A DNA stretch of 31,539 bases, from the NCBI GenBank assembly GCA_048939595.1, contig JBHLPI010000020.1, forward strand, positions 1 through 31,539, in the 5' to 3' direction. Of this stretch, positions 25,077-31,539 are shown in pieces. Numbering within the stretch: the first letter of the stretch is position 1; each line of letters starts with the position of its first letter. Below the pieces are notes generated by a model that had not been told where the DNA came from, did not search any database, and saw only the letters and a program-made list of their open reading frames with translations. The position numbers and the translations under genes were made by a program. Source of the stretch: Hermodarchaeum sp048939595. Its GTDB lineage: Archaea; Asgardarchaeota; Hermodarchaeia; Hermodarchaeales; Hermodarchaeaceae.

Positions 25077-26135
25077 TTGCGTGATTTGCTGCGTGAGTTA
25101 GTCTTAGCTGACGCACCACCAGGCCATGAAAATGAAGTTCGTGATATTGTCATTCGAGAATTAGAACCACTTGTTGATGAACTACAAGTCGACACATTAG
25201 GAAACGTGATTGCTACCAAAGAAGCAAAGGAAGAAACGACATTCATGCTGATTGCCCATCAAGACGAGGATTGGGCATTGGTACTGACCTACATCGACAA
25301 CGAGGGATACTTACGGTTCAATCGGTTGGTTGGTCACCGATGGAATATTCTTGGACAAAGGGTAACTGTTCACGGAAAACAGGGGAAAATTCCTGGTATC
25401 GTGGGATTGAGTGCGCCTCACATTATTCCACTGAATGAGTATCAGCGAGGTTATCAACCAGAATTTGATAAGATGTTCATAGATTGTGGGGCTCAAAGTG
25501 CGGAAGAAGCGCGAGCGATGGGGTTGGAAATTGGTCAATTTGTGACTGCAAAAAAAGATCTTGTTGAACTGAGTAATAATCGACTATTAGGTAACTGCTT
25601 TGATGACCGCGTAGGACTTGTGGCAATGATTGAAACGTTTCGTCGAATCCAAAATCAGAAATTGCCAATGAAGGTGGTAGGCGTCGCTTCAGTGCAAGAG
25701 GAGTTGGGGACTCGAGGTGCGGGACCTGCATCATTTAGTGTAGAACCAGAATTTGCCGTAGCCCTTGATGTATCACCAACTGGTGACCATCCAAACATCA
25801 AATCAGGTCTCATATCCGTTAAACTTGGACATGGACCTGTGTTGTTAAAAGCCGATCAGTTTCATGTCACGTCAGATTTGATGAACAATTGGGTTGTTAA
25901 AATCGCTGAGGAACAGCAAATACCATTACAGGAAGCTACATTGGGTGCCCCCATTCACTTTGGGACCGATGCCGCCGCTGTTGAAATTACAAAATCAGGA
26001 AGCAGGGCAACATCATTGCTGGTTCCTGCTCGCTATTTCCATACCGTGAATGAGGTAATTCAGTTTTCAGATGTTGAATATACGGTTCACTTATTGATAG
26101 AATTAATCAAAGCCCTTAATCAACTGAGAAGTTGA
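25077..26135 (+). CDS. M42-family metallo-aminopeptidase (TET-like)
   Basis: A 352-residue cytoplasmic aminopeptidase or endoglucanase-like M42 peptidase. It has the expected metal ligands: His61 and Asp63 in AHQDED, Asp176 in NCFDDRVG, Glu208/Glu209 in VQEELGTRGA, Asp231 in VALDVSP and His322 in RYFHTVNE. Members assemble into large TET dodecamers that trim peptides released by the proteasome. The start is TTG, chosen because GGAGGT lies 9 bases upstream, inside the last codons of the GDPD gene. In M42 enzymes the first ligand motif is usually HMDE or HADE; HQDED is a small variation that keeps the His and Asp. The TBP gene converges on it. Confidence 0.92.
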   Translation: MRDLLRELVLADAPPGHENEVRDIVIRELEPLVDELQVDTLGNVIATKEAKEETTFMLIAHQDEDWALVLTYIDNEGYLRFNRLVGHRWNILGQRVTVHGKQGKIPGIVGLSAPHIIPLNEYQRGYQPEFDKMFIDCGAQSAEEARAMGLEIGQFVTAKKDLVELSNNRLLGNCFDDRVGLVAMIETFRRIQNQKLPMKVVGVASVQEELGTRGAGPASFSVEPEFAVALDVSPTGDHPNIKSGLISVKLGHGPVLLKADQFHVTSDLMNNWVVKIAEEQQIPLQEATLGAPIHFGTDAAAVEITKSGSRATSLLVPARYFHTVNEVIQFSDVEYTVHLLIELIKALNQLRS

Positions 26136-26170
26136 TAATTTGTGTGAAATCCGTGAGACGGTATATTGTT

Positions 26171-26722
26171 CTACTCGATGAGGCCGAGGTCGCGCATATG
26201 ATCGGCGAGGAGATAGATGGCTTTTCGAGTGATGGTTTCTTTGTTTGTACCAGCGCAAACGATACGTCCGCTGCTGAAGATGAGGAAGACGGCTTTGGGA
26301 GTTTTCATTCTGTAAATGAGCCCCGGGAAGACTTCGGGTTCGTACAAGCAGCGTTCTAAGGCCATCTGAGCCATATCGAGATCTACACGACTATGGAGAT
26401 CGCCGGAGGCGACGATGTTTTGGATGGTGATTTTGGGAACCCCAGAAACGGTGATACCGGCTTTCCGGATCTTAGCGATTACGTTTTCGACAGCTTTCTC
26501 AGCTTCACTTTCGCGGCGTAATCCGGTGATGACCATTCGTCCACTGTTGAAGACAAGGATGGTAGCTTTGGGGTTTTTTACGCGGAGCATTAACCCTGGG
26601 AATTGTTCAGGATTATATTCAGCATCCCGTTGTTTGCGGGCAAGAAGATTGAGATCAATTTTGGCGTCGACTTCGACGCTGGCAACGACATTTTCAATTT
26701 TATATTTGGGTCTTTTGGGCAA
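26171..26722 (-). CDS. tbp: TATA-binding protein (TBP)
   Basis: General transcription factor that binds and bends the TATA box to recruit TFB and RNA polymerase. The 183-residue protein has the two direct repeats of the saddle fold (about 7-88 and 98-178). Each carries a YNPEQFPGLMLRVKNPKAT-like or YEPEVFPGLIYRMKTPKAV-like block, then FNSGRMVITG or FSSGRIVCAG. The start is TTG at 26722, supported by GGGAGGT about 7 bases upstream; no ATG gives a full first repeat. It lies 162 bases downstream of the cdc48 stop with its own promoter region, so it is probably a separate transcript. Two identical TATA-containing repeats upstream suggest that TBP controls its own gene. Confidence 0.97.
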   Translation of the reverse strand: MPKRPKYKIENVVASVEVDAKIDLNLLARKQRDAEYNPEQFPGLMLRVKNPKATILVFNSGRMVITGLRRESEAEKAVENVIAKIRKAGITVSGVPKITIQNIVASGDLHSRVDLDMAQMALERCLYEPEVFPGLIYRMKTPKAVFLIFSSGRIVCAGTNKETITRKAIYLLADHMRDLGLIE

Positions 26723-26754
26723 AAGAGAGACCTCCCAGTCCGGTGGAGTGTGCT

Positions 26755-26809
26755 TTATAAACTTTTTAAAGACGGTTATAGAGTGGTTGAAGCCCTTATA
26801 AACTTTTTA
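26755..26809 (-). promoter_or_regulatory. Twin 14-bp TATA-containing repeats upstream of tbp
   Basis: TTATAAACTTTTTA occurs at 26755-26768 and again, identical, at 26796-26809, a 41-bp period (about four helical turns). On the minus strand each reads TAAAAAGTTTATAA. The proximal copy lies about 33-46 bases before the TTG start, correct for a TATA box with a leader just long enough to hold the ribosome-binding site. The distal copy may be a second TBP-binding site or a second promoter. Confidence 0.6.
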
Positions 26810-26827
26810 TAGGATTCCAAGCGCCGA

Positions 26828-26871
26828 CTAGAAAGGAGAAAAGAAGGGATTTCCGGCTCATCATGAGCCGG
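26828..26871 (-). terminator. GC hairpin and pyrimidine tract after cdc48
   Basis: CCGGCTCAT (26853-26861) and ATGAGCCGG (26863-26871) form a near-perfect palindrome 13 bases past the cdc48 stop. On the minus strand it is followed by a T-rich tract (CCCTTCTTTTCTCCTTT). This resembles an intrinsic terminator that isolates cdc48 from the tbp promoter. Confidence 0.55.
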
Positions 26872-26884
26872 ATTGGTTGAGGTT

Positions 26885-29137
26885 CTAAGTGTATGGACCT
26901 GGAGTTGTGTCGATAGCGTCGCGTTGGGTGGACATGGCATCAATGTATTCCTTGTAAGCCTTGAGCATTTCAGTGGTGACGCTAGGTTTGATTTTACTCA
27001 TAGCGGCTTCGAAATGTTTGTTTTTAACATTAGTAAGTTGTTCCTCTTGGCGGATGGCATTCATACCCGCTTCACGAACGAGATTCGCGATGTCAGCTCC
27101 AGAATAACCTTCGGTAGCTTTTGCGATTTTTTCTAAGTTGACGTCATCTGCGAGGGGCATGTTGCGGGTGTGAACCTTGAGTATTTCCATTCGTGCCTCT
27201 GTATCAGGTGGTGGTACCAAGATAATTCGGTCAAAGCGTCCAGGTCGAAGGAGTGCCTTATCGATGATTTCAGGACGATTAGTCGCTGCGATAACAACGA
27301 CGCTTTTCAGTTCTTCCATCCCATCCATTTCGGCAAGGAGTTGGTTTAAGACTGATTCGTAGACATGGCTGCCTTGCCATTGCCCGCGTGCAGGGGCAAG
27401 GCTGTCGAGTTCATCAAAGAAGATAATACTGGGAGCTACCTGTCGGGCTTTACGGAAGATTTTTCGAATGCCTTTCTCGGATTCGCCGACCCACTTGCTG
27501 AAAATCTCGGGGCCACGGATTGCGATGAAGTTGGCTTCACTTTCAGTGGCAACGGCTTTGGCAAGCAAGGTCTTCCCACCGCCAGGTGGTCCAACGAGGA
27601 GAATGCCTTTAGGTGGTTGCACACCAATTTTTTCAAATTTTGCTGGATACTTTAGAGGCCACTCAACAGCCTCCCGGAGTTCGGCTTCAACTTCCTTCAG
27701 CCCCCCTACATCATCCCATGAGACTTTGGGGATTTCGAGATAGACTTCGCGGAGCGCAGAAGGTTCTGCACGTCTTAGGGCGTCTGTAAAATCCTCAGCA
27801 GTGACTTCTAAATTCTCAAGCACATCTGGGGGTAGGGGTTGATCTTCTTCAAGATTAATTTGTGGAAGGAGACGGCGAAGAGTGTTCATCGCTGCTTCAC
27901 GGGCAATAGCGGCAAGATCTGCTCCGACCATACCATGAGTGGAATCTGCAAGAGCATCAAGGTCGACATCTTTTGCAAGGGGCATTCCTCGTGTATGGAT
28001 GAGGAGAACCTCTTTGCGACCATTACGTGTGGGAACAGGAATCTCGATTTCCCGGTCAAACCGTCCTGGGCGACGAAGGGCGGGATCGAGGGCATCTTGG
28101 CGGTTGGTTGCGGCAATGACAATAACACGTCCACGTCCTTGGAGCCCATCCATGAGAGCGAGGAGTTGAGCGACAACACGTCGTTCTACTTCTCCCTGTA
28201 CCTCTTCACGTTTAGGAGCAATACTATCGATTTCATCAATGAAGATGATACTAGGAGCCCGTTCGGAGGCTTTCTCAAAGAGTCCGCGGAGGCGTTTTTC
28301 GGATTCCCCATAGAACTTGCTCATAATTTCAGGTCCATTGATAGATATGAAATTAGCATCAGATTCACTGGCAACTGCCCGTGCAAGAAGGGTCTTACCA
28401 GTGCCAGGCGGCCCAAAGAGTAAAACCCCCTTTGGTGGATCAATTCCCAAACGATCAAAGAGGACAGGATGTTTGAGGGGGAGCTCGATCATTTCTCGCA
28501 CACGATTGATTGCTTCATCCAGACCTCCGATATCTTCGTATGTCACGATTGGCGTTTTTGCTGTGACTTCTACGGCTTCGGGTTGGATTTGAATGACCGT
28601 GTCCTCTGTAATTTTCACGACCCCTTTTGGAGTGGTATTGGTAACGACAAACTTGATTTCTCCAAGGGCGAATGGGGTGCCGCTTCCACGCATCATAGCT
28701 TCGAAGATTGAGTAGTCTCCACTTCGATAAGCGCCGGACCCGGCCGTGCTAATGATATCCCCTGAGGCTATAGGGCGTTGATTTAGACTGGGTTTGACGG
28801 CATCACCTTCAGCAACGATACGAACGCCACGTTGGGCAGGAGCTAGTTCGACTCGTTTTGCCGCGGGGGGATCGATGCGTCTAACTTCGACGAATTCTCC
28901 GATTCCAGTGCTTGAATTACTGCGGACAAGTCCATCCATGAAGATTTTTCCTGATCCGGCGTGAATGGATTGGCCACGCCAGACGCGGGCACCTGTGGTC
29001 TTTTTTCCTGTGATTTCAATAATGTCGCCAGATGTTACCCCGAGACGTTCCATGACTTTGGGGTCAACACGGACGATGCCACGTCCGGCTTCATCGCTGG
29101 GGAGGGAGACGACGCGTAATTGGATTTTGCTTGACAT
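26885..29137 (-). CDS. Cdc48/VAT-type double AAA+ ATPase (p97 homologue)
   Basis: Hexameric unfoldase that pulls apart proteins or complexes with ATP, often ahead of the proteasome. The 750-residue protein has an N-domain (about 1-185: double-psi barrel then the CDC48-2 fold), D1 with Walker A GPPGTGKT (242-249) and Walker B IIFIDE (297-302), and D2 with Walker A GPPGGGKT (516-523) and Walker B IIFFDE (571-576). Arginine-finger RRPGRFDRE and LRPGRFDR segments are present in D1 and D2. The C-terminus ends in GPYT, which is at best a weak match to a proteasome-docking HbYX tail. Its ATG directly abuts the PadR stop (TAAATG), and a GGAGG lies inside the PadR coding end, so translation is coupled. 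Confidence 0.97.
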   Translation of the reverse strand: MSSKIQLRVVSLPSDEAGRGIVRVDPKVMERLGVTSGDIIEITGKKTTGARVWRGQSIHAGSGKIFMDGLVRSNSSTGIGEFVEVRRIDPPAAKRVELAPAQRGVRIVAEGDAVKPSLNQRPIASGDIISTAGSGAYRSGDYSIFEAMMRGSGTPFALGEIKFVVTNTTPKGVVKITEDTVIQIQPEAVEVTAKTPIVTYEDIGGLDEAINRVREMIELPLKHPVLFDRLGIDPPKGVLLFGPPGTGKTLLARAVASESDANFISINGPEIMSKFYGESEKRLRGLFEKASERAPSIIFIDEIDSIAPKREEVQGEVERRVVAQLLALMDGLQGRGRVIVIAATNRQDALDPALRRPGRFDREIEIPVPTRNGRKEVLLIHTRGMPLAKDVDLDALADSTHGMVGADLAAIAREAAMNTLRRLLPQINLEEDQPLPPDVLENLEVTAEDFTDALRRAEPSALREVYLEIPKVSWDDVGGLKEVEAELREAVEWPLKYPAKFEKIGVQPPKGILLVGPPGGGKTLLAKAVATESEANFIAIRGPEIFSKWVGESEKGIRKIFRKARQVAPSIIFFDELDSLAPARGQWQGSHVYESVLNQLLAEMDGMEELKSVVVIAATNRPEIIDKALLRPGRFDRIILVPPPDTEARMEILKVHTRNMPLADDVNLEKIAKATEGYSGADIANLVREAGMNAIRQEEQLTNVKNKHFEAAMSKIKPSVTTEMLKAYKEYIDAMSTQRDAIDTTPGPYT

Positions 29138-29560
29138 TTAATCAAATTCCTCCGTCATTTCAGATAAGCGTTTACGAACAGATTGGAACTCAGACGCCAT
29201 TAACTGGAAGAGCGCTTCATAGGTATCAAAGTAGTGGTCGATCATCGCTCGAAGTAAGTGGTCACCATCTTTAGTCAACCGGTAGTATCGGCGCATAGGA
29301 CCACGACCTTCACTGCGTATTTTGATATCGCCCACTATCCAACCTTTCTCTGCAAGACGATTAAGTAAGGGATAGATGGTTCCGGGTTCCATTTGAATCC
29401 GTCCCGCTGACATGTCATCAATTAGAGCGCTAATCCGTGCGCCATAAAGGCTCTCTTGTCGAAGTAGGGTGAGTACCCAGAACTCAAGGATGCCGCGGTT
29501 GATTTCACGGGTCCATTCGCGAAGTTTATCATTTGTTTTGTCAGTGGGGGATTCAGTCAT
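29138..29560 (-). CDS. PadR-family transcriptional regulator
   Basis: A 140-residue winged-helix regulator. I start at the ATG at 29560; the open frame extends further upstream but crosses the promoter. The DNA-binding part (about 20-100) shows the PadR pattern RGILEFWVLTLLRQESLYGA, then MEPGTIYPLLNRLAEKGWI for the recognition helix and GPMRRYYRLTKDGD for the wing. A C-terminal helix (about 105-140) serves dimerisation. PadR proteins usually repress genes until a ligand or stress signal arrives. A 9-bp inverted repeat lies on its own promoter, which suggests self-repression. Because cdc48 follows without a gap, the regulator would set Cdc48 levels as well. The inducing signal is unknown. Confidence 0.93.
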   Translation of the reverse strand: MTESPTDKTNDKLREWTREINRGILEFWVLTLLRQESLYGARISALIDDMSAGRIQMEPGTIYPLLNRLAEKGWIVGDIKIRSEGRGPMRRYYRLTKDGDHLLRAMIDHYFDTYEALFQLMASEFQSVRKRLSEMTEEFD

Positions 29561-29575
29561 TGAAATTAACTCCAA

Positions 29576-29596
29576 ATATATAGCATGGCTATATAT
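29576..29596. promoter_or_regulatory. Inverted repeat over the padR-cdc48 promoter (probable PadR operator)
   Basis: ATATATAGC (29576-29584) and GCTATATAT (29588-29596) are perfect 9-bp arms around ATG. On the minus strand the distal arm includes CTATATATAG, a TATA box about 34 bases before the PadR start, so a dimer bound here would shut the promoter. PadR proteins bind such dyads, hence the proposal of self-control. Binding is not shown. Confidence 0.6.
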
Positions 29597-29679
29597 AGTT
29601 TGACAAAGCAGTATTACTATCCTATTTAAACCTATCGAAAGACGAAACCAAAAACCGCGACACAGAAGACCTAAATTAA

Positions 29680-29945
29680 AAAGGATCTTCGAAATGCTAC
29701 CTAGGCAGAAAGACTGCGACAGCCTCCCACTCAAAGAGAAGTGGGCTCCAGACTTTTCCTTGCAGTTACGCTCGTCGCCAAGGTGCATTTGCCCCCAAGC
29801 TTACCAAGTTCTGATGCAGCTTTCCCCCGCACCTGCCCCTTTTGCAGGGCAATTTCGTGCCAAGCGGGAGGGGGCACCATGCACATAGATCCAGCCTTGC
29901 AGCTTAATGACTAGTACGATAGAAACATAGTCGGGCAGACCTTAA
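29680..29945 (-). ncRNA. Probable structured non-coding RNA, unidentified
   Basis: A GC-rich island of about 220 bases (29700-29910) in an otherwise AT-rich gap of more than 500 bases, with no plausible protein. Nested pairings are clear. GTGCAT (29783-29788) pairs with ATGCAC (29879-29884), and inside it GCCCCC (29791-29796) with GGGGGC (29870-29875). Within that, the minus strand can form a UCCC/GGGG step, GCAC/GUGC and a 7-bp stem with G-U pairs capped by GCAAAA. Side hairpins include CCTTG/CAAGG, CCCACT/AGTGGG and GCAG/CTGC. I prefer the minus strand because the wobble pairs favour it, a TATA-like element lies upstream (about 29960-29970) and a T5 run ends it (29678-29682). I found no RNase P or SRP RNA hallmark sequence. 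Confidence 0.5.
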
Positions 29946-30138
29946 GCCGTTATAGGAAAACCTATAAAGTCCACAATTCTTCATCGGTTGAAGGGCCAAA
30001 ATCTGCTTACAGTCTTTGATGGTGATTCAAGTAATGTACACCCATCCGAAAGCGAGAAGTATCTCGCCGACAAAGTTAAAAGACGCATCTGACATTGGCT
30101 CTGAATCCTAAGAATAGTAAGAGCAAGGTGGCCAACTA

Positions 30139-30990
30139 GTGAAACTGTCAGTCCGCATTTGTACCTTACTGATTGCAGTGTTGTTCCTAACCACAATTGT
30201 GGGTTTACAGAGCTTCACACCTATTAGAGCTGACCCCAATATTCAGATCACTGATGTTCAGGTGCCTTCAGAAGTTGCTCAAGCGGGTAGAGGCCAAGTT
30301 CTAGCAACAGTTCATAATTTGCTGAATACTTCGTTTGAGGGATTTGCCCACTTTTCGGATGAATCAGGAGAAATCCGAAGTATTAACCTCATTAATCCAT
30401 TAAGCGATATAGTAAACTTCACAATTGGTCCTGAAGAGACCACCACCGTGACAGTTAACTATGAAGTGAACGAATCTGCAGCAATTGGGCTACACATTGC
30501 CACTTTTGAGATTAATGTAGGCGGATTTTCGTTTCTATTTAATCAGTACCCGATTACTATTCTACCAGTTGCAACAATTACTAGTGTTACACCAGGAGTG
30601 GTCTTTGCCCAAGGACAGCCCGGCTTGCTCTTGGTCTCAATCGAAAATCGAGTTGACCGAACTAGGTCAGTGCGAGTAGAGGTTTTTGGACCAAAAATCG
30701 TGAATTCAACACAGGATGTGGAGTTAGCCCCGGGGAACAACCAGCTAGCTATATCGCTGATGCCTAATGTTTCCCACGTATATGATTTTGGGATGTTTCC
30801 AGCAAATGTTTCTATCTACTATTTAGACGAATTGATCAGCAGTAAAGAGGTTATAATTCCTGTGGACATGTCACTCCTCAATAAAGGTGTCGCTGTTATT
30901 CTCCCAGTAGGGATCTTTCTTGTCTTAGTGCTCCTTTACGCTGTTCGGAAACGAGGGCGGCTCCGTGCCACTACCACTGAAAGCGAATAG
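30139..30990 (+). CDS. Secreted, C-terminally membrane-anchored protein
   Basis: A 283-residue surface protein. It has a classical signal peptide (residues 1-31, hydrophobic core LLIAVLFLTTIVGL, then a polar stretch ending in RADP). The extracellular part of about 215 residues appears to hold two beta-sandwich domains of CARDB or Ig-like type (about 35-145 and 146-240), with several N-x-S/T sites for possible N-glycosylation. A single membrane helix (about 249-268) and a basic tail (VRKRGRL) anchor it. The start is GTG. No enzyme motif is visible; such proteins are usually adhesins, S-layer-linked stalks or receptor parts. The uracil-DNA glycosylase gene follows after 56 bases, and co-transcription is possible. 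Confidence 0.8.
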   Translation: MKLSVRICTLLIAVLFLTTIVGLQSFTPIRADPNIQITDVQVPSEVAQAGRGQVLATVHNLLNTSFEGFAHFSDESGEIRSINLINPLSDIVNFTIGPEETTTVTVNYEVNESAAIGLHIATFEINVGGFSFLFNQYPITILPVATITSVTPGVVFAQGQPGLLLVSIENRVDRTRSVRVEVFGPKIVNSTQDVELAPGNNQLAISLMPNVSHVYDFGMFPANVSIYYLDELISSKEVIIPVDMSLLNKGVAVILPVGIFLVLVLLYAVRKRGRLRATTTESE

Positions 30991-31046
30991 CATTAAGGGG
31001 ACGTAAAGCAATCCCTACCTTGGTAATGCACAGTAGTTGGTGAACC

Positions 31047-31539
31047 ATGGCCGCCTCTGAATGGACCAAGTTAAGACAAGAAATCCTCAACTGTCAGAAA
31101 TGTAGACTAGCTGAATCTCGAACCCAAGCTGTTCCGGGTGTCGGTCCTCAAACCACTCATTTGGTAATTATCGGAGAAGCCCCGGGGCGTCAAGAAGACC
31201 TTCAAGGAGAACCATTCGTTGGGGCTGCAGGTAAATTACTGACAAAAATACTAGAAGAGTCAGGAATCCCACGAAGCTCGGTGTTCATAACAAACATCGT
31301 CAAGTGTCGTCCTCCTGAAAATCGCCAACCCTTTGCTGATGAGCGCAAAGCCTGTCATCCCTATCTTCTTCGACAATTGAATCTCATTCAACCAAAAATC
31401 ATTGCCCTGGTTGGTCGGGTCCCTGCAGAGACCATTTTAGAAACCACCGTTCGAATGGGAGCGATGCACGGGAAAACATTCCAACGGAATGGACACATTT
31501 ATTTTGTCATGTACCATCCCGCAGCAGGATTATACAATC
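31047..31539 (+). CDS. udg: Type 4 uracil-DNA glycosylase, Fe-S type (C-terminus cut by window edge)
   Basis: Removes uracil from DNA as the first step of base-excision repair. I translated it by hand from the ATG at 31047; 164 residues are present and it runs off the right edge, and family members are about 190-210 residues. The catalytic motif GEAPGRQED (43-51) and the second motif in MYHPAAG (about 155-161) are present. Cys16, Cys19 (NCQKC), Cys87 (VKC) and Cys103 (KAC) supply the 4Fe-4S cluster. Conserved EPFVGAAGKLLTKIL and FITNIVKCRPPENR segments leave no doubt about the family. GGTGA lies 3 bases before the ATG. It is a housekeeping repair enzyme common in archaea. Confidence 0.95.
   Translation, partial: MAASEWTKLRQEILNCQKCRLAESRTQAVPGVGPQTTHLVIIGEAPGRQEDLQGEPFVGAAGKLLTKILEESGIPRSSVFITNIVKCRPPENRQPFADERKACHPYLLRQLNLIQPKIIALVGRVPAETILETTVRMGAMHGKTFQRNGHIYFVMYHPAAGLYN

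Noticed and set aside
27839..28423. Plus-strand open frame of 194 codons
   Set aside because: Lies fully antisense within cdc48 across the D1 domain and has no recognisable features or ribosome-binding site.
29561..29788. N-terminal extension of PadR to 216 residues
   Set aside because: The extension would be translated from the promoter, the inverted repeat and the RNA region, and does not resemble PadR proteins. The ATG at 29560 gives the usual length.
29694..29888. Short plus-strand frame of 64 codons
   Set aside because: It overlaps the strongly paired GC-rich island and has an unlikely composition; a structured RNA explains the sequence better.
29680..29945. RNase P RNA or SRP RNA
   Set aside because: GGAAAAGUC on the minus strand resembles an RNase P core motif, but it lies near the 3' end and no partner motif follows. 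The SRP domain IV GGAA loop and A-rich bulge are absent.
1..31539. CRISPR arrays, tRNA or rRNA genes, insertion sequences, attachment sites
   Set aside because: I saw no regular spaced repeats, no T-loop GGTTCGAATCC-type sequence, no transposase or integrase and no terminal inverted repeats.

Overview
The window is chromosomal DNA from an archaeon. The evidence is a two-repeat TATA-binding protein, a genuine sn-glycerol-1-phosphate dehydrogenase (the enzyme that sets archaeal lipid stereochemistry), a double-ring Cdc48/VAT ATPase, a type 4 (Fe-S) uracil-DNA glycosylase, and several BRE/TATA-like promoters. Many genes also have Shine-Dalgarno sequences, and GTG and TTG starts are common. Composition is moderate in GC. 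An Asgard or other mesophilic lineage would fit, but nothing here fixes the phylum, and I treat that as a guess.

Layout. 1-4020 (minus): a hypothetical membrane protein, then an FtsX/MacB-type permease and its ABC ATPase, which runs off the left edge. 4298-7056 (plus): MsrB, a glycerophosphodiester phosphodiesterase (GDPD) and a membrane-anchored HEAT-repeat protein. 7161-20880: a metabolic block on both strands. It holds a RuBisCO-like protein, a small zinc-ribbon membrane protein, a class III aminotransferase with a four-Cys insert, a GldA-type dehydrogenase, a phospholipase-B-like/C45 Ntn-hydrolase, a metallophosphoesterase, glycerol-1-phosphate dehydrogenase, an APC permease, a HisC-like aminotransferase, an FGGY sugar kinase and a nucleotidyltransferase-fold protein. 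21040-22631: an isolated pair of respiratory-complex subunits (NuoH-like plus an 8Fe ferredoxin). 22742-26135: a small membrane protein, an Mrp/NBP35 ATPase (minus), a second GDPD and an M42 aminopeptidase. 26171-29560 (minus): TBP, Cdc48 and a PadR regulator. About 29680-29945 holds a probable structured non-coding RNA. 30139 to the right edge (plus): a secreted, membrane-anchored protein and a truncated type 4 uracil-DNA glycosylase.

How the parts may work together. The RuBisCO-like protein keeps the carbamylated Lys/Asp/Glu metal site but lacks residues needed for carboxylation, so it is probably an enolase or isomerase. Around it lie two NAD(P)-polyol dehydrogenases, two PLP aminotransferases, a sugar kinase and a permease. 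Together they could form an undescribed sugar- or polyol-phosphate route. The genes are not one operon, so this is a hypothesis. A second thread is glycerol and lipid turnover: two GDPDs, a PLB-like hydrolase, a GldA-type dehydrogenase and G1P dehydrogenase. The strongest regulatory signals are a 9-bp inverted repeat over the padR promoter, the TAA-ATG junction of padR and cdc48, and two identical 14-bp TATA-containing repeats 41 bp apart upstream of the TBP gene.
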